Origin: JBEKHT01 sp049516595 | GTDB lineage: Bacteria; Chloroflexota; Anaerolineae; Anaerolineales; RBG-16-64-43 | DNA: 64,000 bases | Direction of reading: 5' to 3' | Assembly: GCA_049516595.1 (NCBI GenBank) | Contig: JBEKSY010000012.1 | Location: 16,335-80,334, forward strand | In this document: piece after piece, positions 44,219 to 52,605 of the stretch | Numbering within the stretch: the stretch's first letter is position 1 | Layout of the letters: each line of letters opens with the position of its first letter | Made by a program: the position numbers and the translations under genes | The notes under the pieces: model-generated | The model's database searches: none | Seen by the model: only the letters and a program-made list of their open reading frames with translations | What the model was told of the DNA's origin: nothing

Positions 44219-45124
44219 GTGTCCCAAAGAACACTTGCTTCGACGGTTTCAATTGGCCTGCAAGTCTCCCCGTTGGACACCGCGTACCAGGATTTCGTCC
44301 TCTCTCGACAGGCGATGCCTTGCACGGACGCGACCATGCAGCACTACCGCTTCACGGCCGGCGTGTTCGTCACCTGGCTCCAGCTCCAAGGCGTGACAGA
44401 TCCGAAAGACGTCACGGCTGGCCACGTCCGCCAATGGCAGGCCGAAAATGCAGACCGCCTGAAAGACACCTCGCAGCATGCGAGGGCGAGGGGCGTTCGC
44501 ACCTTCCTGCGTTTCCTCCACACGGAAGGGACGCTTCCCACGCTCGTGAAAGTGCAAATGCCCAGGCTCGAAAAGAGGCGGCTCCCCTGCCTCGAAGCGG
44601 ATGAGGTGCATCGGCTCCTGAGGGACTGCGACGCGAGGAAGACCGCCATCATCCGGCTCCTGGCCGACTCGGGAGTCCGGGCCGCTGAGCTCTGCAATCT
44701 CAATTGGGGCGACCTAAATATGCAAACCGGCCTGCTCTTTGTGCGACGCGGGAAGGGCCGCAAAGATCGCACCACGGTGGTCGGCCCGAAGACAAGGCGA
44801 ACCTTGCTTCGTTACCGCAGCACTCTCAAGCCGGCGCCGACCGCTGAGTCGCCGTTGATCCAGGGACGGGGAGGAAGACGGCTCGCGCCGTGTTGGCTCT
44901 CGCATCTAGTGCGGAAGTGGGGCAAGCGGAAAGGACTCTACGTCACCCCGCATGCGCTGCGGCGCACGTTTGCAGTCCAGAGCTTGCGAGGCGGCATGGA
45001 TCTGCTCAGCCTGCAAAGGCTCATGGGCCATGCCGACCTCAGCATGACATCACACTATGTCCAGCTCCTCGACGAGGACTTGATCCGGGCGCACGAGAAA
45101 GCCAATCTCGACTCGTGGCTCTGA
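44219..45124 (+). CDS. Tyrosine recombinase/integrase
   Basis: 301 residues. An N-terminal SAM-like core-binding domain (YQDFVLSRQAMPCTDATMQH) is followed by a catalytic domain with Arg in DSGVRAAELCNL, Lys in GKGRKDRTT, HxxR in PHALRRTF, His in LMGHADLSM and nucleophile Tyr in SHYVQLLDED. XerC/D-like in size, without an extra arm-binding domain. The GTG at 44219 has GGAGG 7 bases upstream. Adjacent to attL, so it should integrate and excise this element at tRNA-Arg. Confidence 0.93.
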   Translation: MSQRTLASTVSIGLQVSPLDTAYQDFVLSRQAMPCTDATMQHYRFTAGVFVTWLQLQGVTDPKDVTAGHVRQWQAENADRLKDTSQHARARGVRTFLRFLHTEGTLPTLVKVQMPRLEKRRLPCLEADEVHRLLRDCDARKTAIIRLLADSGVRAAELCNLNWGDLNMQTGLLFVRRGKGRKDRTTVVGPKTRRTLLRYRSTLKPAPTAESPLIQGRGGRRLAPCWLSHLVRKWGKRKGLYVTPHALRRTFAVQSLRGGMDLLSLQRLMGHADLSMTSHYVQLLDEDLIRAHEKANLDSWL

Positions 45125-45207
45125 TTCCGCGGGAGTTCGTTCCGCTCATACGGCTGAAGCCGTGTCGCTGCGCGACGAGGGTTAAAGCGGGCACGGAGCG
45201 GGGAGGG

Positions 45208-46146
45208 TCAACTGCCAATGACGTCATCGGACAAGGAGAGGGAATGGGTCACTCCTCCCCGCAGGATTTCTTCGGCAACATGGAGGGGGAAGGGCGTGAA
45301 TCCGATACCTCTTACCCTCGTGAGATCAACAGCGCCAGCCGCATCTTCGGGACCCTCCAGGTTGAGAATGTACACTTCGCCGTCGATAGGAGCAATCCTA
45401 TCGCGCCATGCGGCGATTGCTTCGGCGATGGGTCGGAGGAGAGGAAGCTCTGCCTCAGCAACCTCGGATTGAATGGATTCGAGCGACCGCATGAATGAAT
45501 GCAGGACTGGCGGCAGGTCAATGATCTGGGGTTGTGCAGCGATCTCGGATGTGAGAGGCCCCCAATCGAATTCAGCCAGAAGATGATCGCGCCAGGCGCC
45601 GACGTGCACGGAATATTGGTTGGGGGTGCCGGGTTGCTCAGGCGGCAAGGTCTGGAACCGGATATAGCTGGCCGGAAGGCCACAATGCTGGGCGAAGTTG
45701 CGCAGCCTATAGGCAAAGCGGTAGGCGAAATCGCCATCGTAGGCAGCGGAGGTGGCCTCCCTGAACCGAGTTGCGACTAGAGAGCGCTCTCCGTATGTGC
45801 GCTTGAGCGTGGTTTCTGTGTGGTCCAAGTAAGTCCGCGCTGAGCACAAGAAGTTGAGAACTCGGCGGTTCACCTCGACGCCAATCGTGGCGGCCAAGGC
45901 AGGGCGCTTCGTGGGTTCTCTCCAAGCATCCAGTGCTTGCTCGATCGATACGCGGAAATCCGTGAAATTGGCTGGGACTAGAGAGAAGAGGTCGATGGTT
46001 GCGTGGAATGAACTGATCCTGCGGATTGCGGCGAGACAGTCGGCGTATTCATCCGGGGTGAGCCTTGCCCTCACATCAACGGTGAAGTCTCCGCCTTCTC
46101 GGTCTCCCTTGTCGCGCAGTCGCAGGATGCCTATGGCGGGTTGCAC
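45208..46146 (-). CDS. HEPN-motif protein, possible defence RNase or toxin
   Basis: 312 residues, no signal peptide or membrane segment. An alpha-helical central region contains YRLRNFAQHCG, in which RNFAQH matches the R-(N/D)-x3-H catalytic motif of HEPN ribonucleases. Upstream helices include RRVLNFLCSARTYLDHTETTLKR; the C-terminal third ends in a beta-like GEVYILNLEG segment. I do not recognise the full protein. HEPN proteins in mobile elements are often toxins or anti-phage factors; that role is inferred. GTG start with GAGG 5 bases upstream. Convergent with the integrase. Confidence 0.6.
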   Translation of the reverse strand: MQPAIGILRLRDKGDREGGDFTVDVRARLTPDEYADCLAAIRRISSFHATIDLFSLVPANFTDFRVSIEQALDAWREPTKRPALAATIGVEVNRRVLNFLCSARTYLDHTETTLKRTYGERSLVATRFREATSAAYDGDFAYRFAYRLRNFAQHCGLPASYIRFQTLPPEQPGTPNQYSVHVGAWRDHLLAEFDWGPLTSEIAAQPQIIDLPPVLHSFMRSLESIQSEVAEAELPLLRPIAEAIAAWRDRIAPIDGEVYILNLEGPEDAAGAVDLTRVRGIGFTPFPLHVAEEILRGGVTHSLSLSDDVIGS

Positions 46147-46204
46147 CTTGACCTCAGCAGAACGCGGGAACGTGGGGGCCGGTTGGCGGGCTCACCTCAT
46201 GGCT

Positions 46205-46792
46205 TTAGGGGAAGGATCGAAAGCCAGCGCACGAGAAGCCCGCGTATAGCACATGGACTAGAGCCGCAAGGCCCCAGATCACCATGACAATGATCGTGAG
46301 CCGTTTGGCGATCCGAGGATCCTCGCTCCCTCGATGCCGATACCCTTGTTCTACTTCGCTCAAGGCACACTTGAGAGCTGGGAAGGTTGGACGCCCTGAG
46401 CACGGATCGGGTTCCACCTTCAGGTCGGCGTCGCTGGGCGGAGTGACGAGCCATCTAATAGCGAGGATGCCGGTCGCCCTCTGCCTGTTGGCTGCTACTT
46501 CTCGCAGATCGAGCTGCCACCACACAAAGCGAATTGCTGCGACCACTGTGACGATGACTGCAAGAGGGAAGAGCCACCATAGAAATGGGGAAATGCTGAA
46601 GCGGGGCAACTGAACGAGGGAGAGGGCAGTGGCCCCCGTTAGAAAGAGCGCGGTGGCCCCCCAGGCCATCTGCTCCTTGTGGTTGTGGTAGCTCCCCCAG
46701 TGTGCTATCTCAGCGCGAATGTATTCGGACGCCAAGTTACGTCGGATTGAAAGTGGGCTCTCTCCAGCGGATCCGAACAATGCCTTCAGCAT
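46205..46792 (-). CDS. Membrane protein of unknown function
   Basis: 195 residues: a cytoplasmic helix (SIRRNLASEYIRAEIAHWGSY), two closely spaced transmembrane segments (about 44-64 and 70-92), a soluble segment and a third transmembrane helix near the C-terminus (LTIIVMVIWGLAALVHVLYAGF). GGAGG 5 bases before the ATG at 46792. It lies 58 bp before the HEPN-motif gene on the same strand, so the two may act together. No family recognised. Confidence 0.6.
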   Translation of the reverse strand: MLKALFGSAGESPLSIRRNLASEYIRAEIAHWGSYHNHKEQMAWGATALFLTGATALSLVQLPRFSISPFLWWLFPLAVIVTVVAAIRFVWWQLDLREVAANRQRATGILAIRWLVTPPSDADLKVEPDPCSGRPTFPALKCALSEVEQGYRHRGSEDPRIAKRLTIIVMVIWGLAALVHVLYAGFSCAGFRSFP

Positions 46793-46904
46793 GTCTCCCT
46801 CCATCCCCCGCGATCGATTGTAGGTTCAAGCGGGCAGGACGCAAGTCGCTAGGGTAGCACGGGCTCGACTCGTGGCTATGAGAGGGGCCGCGAAAGGGCG
46901 AGGT

Positions 46905-47174
46905 CTAACGCATCCTTCGGTTGATCTTCTTCGCAGTGGTCGTCGTGGAGCAATAGAAATCTTCGTAAGAGAGACCGCTTTGGCGGATCATGCTCTTGAT
47001 GAGTTCGTCGTCGAAAACATCAATTCCCATGTCGACGGTGACGGTTTTTTCCCCTTGGCGGGTCTCGCGGACGTAATTTCGATGATCGCCGCTTGTGCGG
47101 TCCAAAACAAAGCCACGGAAGGTCAAGATCTCAATGACCTCCCGTGGCGTCAATGGCGGGTACTTCTTGGGCAC
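46905..47174 (-). CDS. HicA-like mRNA interferase toxin (pair 1)
   Basis: 89 residues. LTPREVIEILTFRGFVLDRTSGDHRNYVRE follows the HicA pattern: a double-stranded RNA-binding-like fold with the catalytic His in GDHRNYV, and VTVDMG in the position of the usual TVP strand. It should cleave mRNA unless bound by the partner. GTG start 7 bases after the HicB-like gene. Confidence 0.72.
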   Translation of the reverse strand: MPKKYPPLTPREVIEILTFRGFVLDRTSGDHRNYVRETRQGEKTVTVDMGIDVFDDELIKSMIRQSGLSYEDFYCSTTTTAKKINRRMR

Positions 47175-47181
47175 CCTTGCC

Positions 47182-47544
47182 TCAGGCGGGTGTGGCCTGG
47201 CAAATTTCAGAAGACAGCAGTTCCCATTCGAAGGAACCCTTGCGCATTTCTAGACGTGGACGAGGTATCGCCTGGCGCAGAGCGGCTGCTAGGTGATACC
47301 TAACGCGGTAGGGCCAGAAGGGCGCCTTGCGCGGAACCAAGTTCTCGAAATCCTGCTTTGAGTGGATTGACTCAATATATCCTCGGATCTGCTCCCCCAA
47401 CTCGTGCCTTGCGTCTTGGAAGGTCGGACGCCACACCATTAGGTCTAAGTCGATGCATTGTGCGTAGTAGCCAGGGACCGACTCAAGCGTGTGGGGATAA
47501 GCGATGCACCGGAACACCAACTCTCGTGGGGTGCGGGTCTCCAC
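47182..47544 (-). CDS. HicB-like antitoxin (pair 1)
   Basis: 120 residues. YYAQCIDLDLMVWRPTFQDARHELGEQIRGYIES corresponds to the degenerate RNase H fold of HicB (strand, short turn, then a helix that packs on HicA). No DNA-binding domain is obvious at the C-terminus. A GTG at 47544 is chosen because AGGAGGG precedes it. An extended -10 (TGCTATAGT) lies about 45 bases upstream. Confidence 0.55.
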   Translation of the reverse strand: METRTPRELVFRCIAYPHTLESVPGYYAQCIDLDLMVWRPTFQDARHELGEQIRGYIESIHSKQDFENLVPRKAPFWPYRVRYHLAAALRQAIPRPRLEMRKGSFEWELLSSEICQATPA

Positions 47545-47588
47545 GGTCCCTCCTCTGAGCATTGGCCTAAACGCCGCCGCCTAGCTTG

Positions 47589-47597
47589 ACTATAGCA
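47589..47597 (-). promoter_or_regulatory. Extended -10 promoter of HicB-HicA pair 1
   Basis: TGCTATAGT on the minus strand: TGn extension plus TATAGT (47594-47589). No matching -35 at 17 bases, as expected for an extended -10. Confidence 0.5.
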
Positions 47598-47599
47598 TG

Positions 47600-48042
47600 A
47601 CTTGGTTAGTCCGGCATAAACAAGTTTTCTCCTTGTTTCTGGCGCTTTCCCCTGGTTTCTGCTGGCCGAACTCACAGAAACGATTGAGAGAGGGCATCTT
47701 GCGGCTGGCCGTCCTTTGGGACCTTCGGCGCTTTTGCGACGCCTGGCGCCCTGAGTTTTTCGCGGTCCTGGCCCTCTTGCGGCGGCGGACAAGCCGGTAC
47801 GGACGCCCCTCGCCAGGAGCGCGGTAGTCGCTGTCAGGGTCACGGTCGGGGCCATACTCGCGGAAACACCTGGCAACTCCTCATAGCGGCCTTCCCTACA
47901 GCCCCAGCGGCTCCCGGAGGGGTGACAAAAGGAGACCGCTGGGGCATCCGCTGCCGCAGACTCGCCTTGAAAGAGGCCCGCGGCCACCGCTCGACAAAGG
48001 GGAGTTGGGGGAGCCGGCGGGTCCCCTTCTCCCCGCGTCGAC
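47600..48042. other. Gene-poor segment of the element with hairpins
   Basis: About 440 bases without a credible protein. Three small inverted repeats stand out: 7-bp stem 47618-47624/47632-47638, 7-bp stem 47655-47661/47675-47681, and a 10-bp perfect stem 47901-47910/47936-47945. The last lies about 100 bases beyond the prohead-protease stop on the minus strand and may end that operon, though it has no U-run. Confidence 0.45.
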
Positions 48043-48465
48043 TCAAGGAATTTCCTGAACCGCCAAGACAAAGCAGTCGGATCTTGCCGGCACGTCAACC
48101 AGCGAGACCTCCCTCAGCCACCCATCGAACGCACGAGGTCTCTCCCAAGGTCGGAGGTTTGGCCCAGGGTCTCCATCGCTCGACGTCACTTCCACATTGG
48201 TGGAGACACCCATGAGCTCGCGCCTCAGCACCTTGGCCGCTGCGGCTTTGTCGGTGATCACCAAGAGACCCTCGATCCGCCGCCACGTTTCGTTCGGCCA
48301 CCATGCTGCCAAGCGGCCAACTTGAAAGCCGGGCTGGTGCTCAAGCAGGAGCATGACTTCTCTCCCTTGCTGCTTGCGGAAGACCCGCTCCAAAGTGCTC
48401 AGCGAAACTCGATACGCGGCGCCGGGCTCCTCAGACGCTATGACGGCATGAGCTAGGACGGTCAC
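48043..48465 (-). CDS. HK97-type prohead protease-like protein (S78 family)
   Basis: 140 residues. VMLLLEHQPGFQVGRL matches the catalytic-His segment of prohead proteases, followed by GLLVITDKAAAAKVLRRELMGVSTNV, where ELMGVS supplies the catalytic Ser, and EVSLVDVPARSD, the closing family signature. It would trim capsid or scaffold proteins during head maturation, yet no capsid gene is visible here. GTG overlaps the previous small gene (GTGA). Shorter than typical members. Confidence 0.68.
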   Translation of the reverse strand: MTVLAHAVIASEEPGAAYRVSLSTLERVFRKQQGREVMLLLEHQPGFQVGRLAAWWPNETWRRIEGLLVITDKAAAAKVLRRELMGVSTNVEVTSSDGDPGPNLRPWERPRAFDGWLREVSLVDVPARSDCFVLAVQEIP

Positions 48466-48632
48466 TCGGCCTCCGGCTCCGGCGGGGGCGGCGGATCGGG
48501 GTTCACGTGGCGCACATCGGCATCATCGTGATCCGGACTGCGGAAGATCCGCAAGGGCGGAAAGCTCGGCACGTTCGGGTCGATCTGCGGAACGGTCTGC
48601 GGTGTCACTGGTGCCTGCGGATTGTCACTCAT
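48462..48632 (-). CDS. Small acidic Pro-rich protein
   Basis: 56 residues starting MSDNPQAPVTPQTVPQ and ending in a run of prolines and glutamates. AGGAGGG lies 3-4 bases before the ATG at 48632. It overlaps both neighbours (ATGA at its start, GTGA at its end), good evidence of real translation. Function unknown. Confidence 0.6.
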   Translation of the reverse strand: MSDNPQAPVTPQTVPQIDPNVPSFPPLRIFRSPDHDDADVRHVNPDPPPPPEPEAE

Positions 48633-48817
48633 GTGCCCTCCTCATGGGGCGGCATTCTTTGGGTCCGCACGGCCTGGCCATGCTCGGCCGGCGGTGGTGT
48701 CTTTTCGATCGGCACGATCGGCGGGAACGCGCTGCGGTTTGGATCCTTCGGACTGGGTCCGATCGACGCGCTTTCGCCCTCCAGGGGCCGCGGGTTCAAA
48801 TTGATTCTCTCAGGCAT
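48629..48817 (-). CDS. Small Pro-rich protein
   Basis: 62 residues (MPERINLNPRPLEGESASIG...), unstructured in appearance. AGGAGG 5 bases before the ATG; its stop overlaps the next start (ATGA). It lies 15 bp after the coiled-coil gene. Function unknown. Confidence 0.55.
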   Translation of the reverse strand: MPERINLNPRPLEGESASIGPSPKDPNRSAFPPIVPIEKTPPPAEHGQAVRTQRMPPHEEGT

Positions 48818-48832
48818 CGCTCCTCCTCACTA

Positions 48833-49522
48833 CTACGCCGAAAAGAACACCAACGACTTACCGAGAATTTGCGCGATTTCTTGGCGAACGGCTCCCGGTG
48901 GCCGCCAGCTGACCATCGAATCGGGATGCGCCAAAAGCGGAACCAGAGCGTGCGCGAACTTCAGGTTGCACGGCGTCCGCTTGCGAACCTCGATCGCGCT
49001 TTGCATCTCCCCTTGCAGTTCGTTCTCTAATCGCGCGAGCTCAAGCGCCAAAGCGGAGGCGCGGCTCAAGCAAGCCTCGTACTCTTGGGCGGCAACGTCA
49101 TAGGCCGCCACGGTAAGCAAGTTTTTCTGCTCAAGGCCCCGCGCCGAAAGGCGGTCCTCAGCGGCTTGCCAGACCTTGAGTGCCTCGCCGGCGAAGCGCT
49201 CGGCTGCGGCCTTACTCGGCTCGACAACTGCGAGGCGTTTCTTCGCCGCATCCAGCTGCTCCGCGAGGCCGGCCACACTCGCCGCGTCGTGAGTCGTGGC
49301 AATCTCGCCCTCCAGCTGCTTGGCCCGGTCCTCCAGCCCGCGCTGCTCGACTTGAAGTTGGGCAATCGCGGCTCGCCTTTTCTCAAATTCCTCGCGAGTC
49401 GCCCTGGCGCGATCGATCAACTCATCCCCGGTCAGCGGCGCCGGCGGCGCTTTGATCTCGGCCTTCGGCTTCCTCTTCGCTACCCGAACATTGGACTCGA
49501 TGTCAACGATTGGCGCACCCAT
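48833..49522 (-). CDS. Coiled-coil protein of the morphogenesis operon
   Basis: 229 residues. A Lys/Pro-rich N-terminus is followed by a long coiled coil (about 33-165: EEFEKRRAAIAQLQVEQRGL, LEGEIATTHDAASVAGLAEQ and so on), and a C-terminal globular part with CNLKFAHALVPLLAHPDSM. It could be a scaffold or tail chaperone given its place next to the tape-measure and protease genes. This is inference from context only. Confidence 0.6.
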   Translation of the reverse strand: MGAPIVDIESNVRVAKRKPKAEIKAPPAPLTGDELIDRARATREEFEKRRAAIAQLQVEQRGLEDRAKQLEGEIATTHDAASVAGLAEQLDAAKKRLAVVEPSKAAAERFAGEALKVWQAAEDRLSARGLEQKNLLTVAAYDVAAQEYEACLSRASALALELARLENELQGEMQSAIEVRKRTPCNLKFAHALVPLLAHPDSMVSWRPPGAVRQEIAQILGKSLVFFSA

Positions 49523-49542
49523 CTTGCCTCCTTTTTTCGATC

Positions 49543-51477
49543 CTACGCCGTCTGCAGCATGCGGAGGGCGTTCATGAGCAATTGCAAATCCATCCCTCCG
49601 CCCATCACAAAGTTTTCGACGTTCAGGTTCACTACCCGCGAGTTGTCCTGAATTGAATTGTCATCGCCGCCTCCGCCGGCACCGCCAGCACCACCGACAC
49701 CGCCAGCACCACCGGCCGCCCCAACCATCGCATGCGTGGCCTGCGACACCACATTCGCTGTGCCACCCACCGCACCCGTAACGCCTGAGCTGATGCCGGC
49801 CATCATGCTCTCGCCGACTTGAGCAAACAGCGTGGAGGGCGACTTGGAACCGATCGCATCCATCGCCGCCTGCCAGATCCGCTTGACCTCCGCGACGATG
49901 GTACTGATGACACCCCCGACCGCGCCCATGAATCCGTTGACCAGCCCAGCGGCCATGTTCGCGCCGATATCGAACCAGCTATCGGCCCAGCTCAGCATGG
50001 AGCTAATGGTCGTACCGCACCAGTTCGTGATCGATGTGCCGATATCCCACAGCGCCTTGTCCATGACCACCTTGAGCATGTAGGGCGCATAGGCCAGCGA
50101 GAGCATCTCCGCCTCGAATTGCTGGATCGGGTTCAAGGCGTTGAAAGCGTCTTCGCCGATCTGGCTGATGACAGTCTTCCGGCCCGCCGGAACGCCCAGG
50201 ACCAAGACAGCCGCCTCCAGCCCATAGATTGCCAGCGTCAACGGTCCCGCTGCCAAAGCCGCCGTGACCAGTTGCGCGATAAAGCCGGCTAAACTGATCG
50301 TGGCTATGGTCGTGATGGCTGCAACAATCTCATCCTTGTGGGTACTGAGCCAGGAGAAGGCATTGACGATGGCATCGCGAATCTTGTCGAACGTGGGCTG
50401 GCCCGTGCTGCTCCACCAGTCCACCAGAGGGCCTAAGCCAAGAGCTTTCACGAGGTCCTTGATCGCGACTCCCAGATCCATGCCCATCGTCAGATTGTCG
50501 AAGAACTTTTGGACACCATCGATAGCAGGTTGCACCCAGTTGACCACCGGCTGAATCCAGTCCATGAATTGCTTGGCGAGCTTGTCCATGACCCCGGACT
50601 TGAGAAAGGTCTGGATCGTGTTGAATAGCGGCGCCAGCTTGGCGGTCAGCAAATCCACAATTGGCTGGCCGATCCGCGTGAAGAGATCGCTGAACGACGC
50701 CTGCATCCGCGCGACCATTTCAACCCACGTACCAGCGACCGCATCCGCTCCGCTTTGTAGCGCTGGAGCCCCTGTGTTTTCGAGGTAGCCGATGATTTCG
50801 GGCCAAGCGCTTTTGGTGTGCTTGATGAACTCGTCCACCTGCGCGATCGACGTGATCGACGTGCCCGTGATGCTCGACACCGCCGCCTCTGCCAAGCTGC
50901 CGAAGTTTGCAATGCCGTCCTGAGCAGCCATGCGGACGACTCTTGTCGCGGTCAGCCCTTGCTCGGCTGCATTCGTCAGCGCCATGCCGAAGTTTTGGAT
51001 CTGCGGGCCGCTCAATCCCGCGTTCTGGCCAATGACCCCGATCGTCTCTGCCATCCTCTGTGCGTCAGGCAGCGCCATGCCCAGTGCCATGTAGCTTTTG
51101 GTCATCGAAAGCATCGTGTCGCGAGCGATGCCCGTCTTCTCAGCGAAGTCGTTCGCCCAGCTGATGAGTCCCGCCCCCAAGCCCCCAGTCAGATTGTCGA
51201 GGACGGTGTTGAGGAACTGCCCCTGCACTCCAGCCTGGAATAGATCGCCAGCAAGACCCTCGACCTCACCTACCAACGCATTTACAGCCTGGACCGCAAC
51301 CTGGCCCAACGCAACCGCAAAGGCCACCCCCAGCACAGAAAGATTCCCTGCAACCGGGCCAGCCGCGTTCTCGCCCATCGCGGACAATTTATCGTTGATC
51401 CCGTTGAGCAAGGCCGTCGCCTCGTCAGTTAACGCCACGCGGCCCAACACCTCAAATGAGTCGCCACCTGTGCTCAT
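49543..51477 (-). CDS. Phage tail tape-measure protein
   Basis: 644 residues, rich in Ala/Gly/hydrophobic helix. LGVAFAVALGQVAVQAVNALVG near the N-terminus, ISWANDFAEKTGIARDTML and NAAEQGLTATRVVRMAAQDG are tape-measure-like. A central hydrophobic block (ATISLAGFIAQLVTAALAAG) and the GLVNGFMGAVGGVISTIV plus IGSKSPSTLFAQVGESMMAGI segments are typical ('SPS' pore-forming region). A Gly-rich stretch precedes a C-terminal beta tail. Such proteins set tail length and help DNA pass the envelope. No tail tube, sheath or baseplate genes were found nearby. Confidence 0.88.
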   Translation of the reverse strand: MSTGGDSFEVLGRVALTDEATALLNGINDKLSAMGENAAGPVAGNLSVLGVAFAVALGQVAVQAVNALVGEVEGLAGDLFQAGVQGQFLNTVLDNLTGGLGAGLISWANDFAEKTGIARDTMLSMTKSYMALGMALPDAQRMAETIGVIGQNAGLSGPQIQNFGMALTNAAEQGLTATRVVRMAAQDGIANFGSLAEAAVSSITGTSITSIAQVDEFIKHTKSAWPEIIGYLENTGAPALQSGADAVAGTWVEMVARMQASFSDLFTRIGQPIVDLLTAKLAPLFNTIQTFLKSGVMDKLAKQFMDWIQPVVNWVQPAIDGVQKFFDNLTMGMDLGVAIKDLVKALGLGPLVDWWSSTGQPTFDKIRDAIVNAFSWLSTHKDEIVAAITTIATISLAGFIAQLVTAALAAGPLTLAIYGLEAAVLVLGVPAGRKTVISQIGEDAFNALNPIQQFEAEMLSLAYAPYMLKVVMDKALWDIGTSITNWCGTTISSMLSWADSWFDIGANMAAGLVNGFMGAVGGVISTIVAEVKRIWQAAMDAIGSKSPSTLFAQVGESMMAGISSGVTGAVGGTANVVSQATHAMVGAAGGAGGVGGAGGAGGGGDDNSIQDNSRVVNLNVENFVMGGGMDLQLLMNALRMLQTA

Positions 51478-51533
51478 CGCTCACCTCCGAAACCGGAACC
51501 TAACCGTCAATCGCGATCGCAACACGCTTGAAA

Positions 51534-51635
51534 TCAAGTCGATTTGGGACCCTTGAATCGTCCAGAATTTTTTGCGTGCATGTGTGTATACCTTGTCGGC
51601 CGACCATATACAGCCAAACGCCCCCCCACCTTCAT
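51534..51635 (-). CDS. Tiny basic peptide between helical protein and tape measure
   Basis: 33 residues (MKVGGRLAVYGRPTRYTHMH...), ATG overlapping the stop of the preceding gene (ATGA) with AGGTG 4 bases upstream. Only the coupling and ribosome site support it. Confidence 0.35.
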   Translation of the reverse strand: MKVGGRLAVYGRPTRYTHMHAKNSGRFKGPKST

Positions 51636-52027
51636 CGGGCACCTGCCTTCGCCGCCGTGATCGCCTGGGCCGCCATTGGCTCGTGCTTCGTGAGCTCAGC
51701 GACCAAAGCCTCGCGCTGCGAATCCGTCACACCCCGCTGCTCGTTGGCCACGCACTCAGCGACCAACGCTCGGCCTTGCTGCCTGGACTTGCCTAGCGCT
51801 CGGCAGATCCTGGCCGCTGCTCGATCGTCGCCGTGCCTCAGGGCCGTCTGCAATTCAGCCGCCAATGCCGTGACATGAATGGCCATGCCGAGCGTCACGG
51901 TCGCCGCCAGGTCCTGGCCCAGCTCGTCGGCCGCCAGGACTAGGAGCCTTGCCAGATTCGGCCAAGTCGCTCTGACCTGCAGGATTTCGCGAGCCCGCTG
52001 CCAATCGTCCAGAAACGTCGAGGTCAT
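51632..52027 (-). CDS. Small helical protein of the morphogenesis operon
   Basis: 131 residues, all-helical in appearance (LDDWQRAREILQVRATWPNLA, LAAELQTALRHGDDRAAARI). No family recognised. GGGAGG precedes the ATG at 52027, which overlaps the stop of the head-protein gene (ATGA). Confidence 0.6.
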   Translation of the reverse strand: MTSTFLDDWQRAREILQVRATWPNLARLLVLAADELGQDLAATVTLGMAIHVTALAAELQTALRHGDDRAAARICRALGKSRQQGRALVAECVANEQRGVTDSQREALVAELTKHEPMAAQAITAAKAGAR

Positions 52028-52605
52028 CGCGCCTCCCTTGCCAGAACCGGAGCGACGTCGCAAACGCAGCCGCGATGCAGCGGCGGCAAATCTGACGTGT
52101 CCTTGATCGGAAAGATTGCCCGATGGACCGACCAACAAAGCGGGCAGGTGCCATTGCTGCGGATCTGGTATCCCCGGACCTTGCCGCTGGCCTGCCAAAC
52201 CTCAGCCGCCACCCTGGCCAGGATCCGCGTTGTTTCAGTCACGGGCGCTGCGTCTGCCATCGCTTCGGCCAGATCCAGATCCGGATCCAGGCTCAGTGCG
52301 CTCGCGATCTGCCGGCTGAAGGCTTTGGCTCGATCTGTAACGTCCGGCCTGGCGCTCGGGTCCGTGCCAATGGCCAGGGCTTCAGCGGCATAGATTCGCC
52401 CCAAAATAGGCGCAATGGCCGCCTCCAGATCCGTGCGAAGGCCGGCCCGCCACTCCCCAAGCCATTGCTGCCGTCGCATCCGCGCCGCGCCTTCGCGCAA
52501 GTAGCTCCTTAGAAACCGGCGAAGGACAATCTCAAGCGATTGGCGCTGGACCTCTCGCACCGGCTTCGAAAGCACTGTCACAGACAATTGCCGCGTCTGG
52601 ATCAT
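52024..52605 (-). CDS. Phage head morphogenesis protein (Mu gpF / SPP1 gp7 type)
   Basis: 193 residues. The C-terminal CPLCWSVHRAIFPIKD...PPLHRGCVCDVAPV has the spaced Cys/His pattern of the minor-head-protein domain, with its CxxC and PPxHxxCxC. The N-terminal half is helical. In phages this protein sits near the portal and aids DNA packaging or ejection. Here no portal gene is next to it. Overlaps its neighbours by 4 bases on both sides. Confidence 0.8.
   Translation of the reverse strand: MIQTRQLSVTVLSKPVREVQRQSLEIVLRRFLRSYLREGAARMRRQQWLGEWRAGLRTDLEAAIAPILGRIYAAEALAIGTDPSARPDVTDRAKAFSRQIASALSLDPDLDLAEAMADAAPVTETTRILARVAAEVWQASGKVRGYQIRSNGTCPLCWSVHRAIFPIKDTSDLPPLHRGCVCDVAPVLAREAR

Noticed and set aside
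47445..48098. Long minus-strand open frame crossing the HicB gene and the gene-poor segment
   Set aside because: Arg/Pro/Ser-rich low-complexity translation, no ribosome site, and it overlaps the better-supported HicB and protease genes in another frame.
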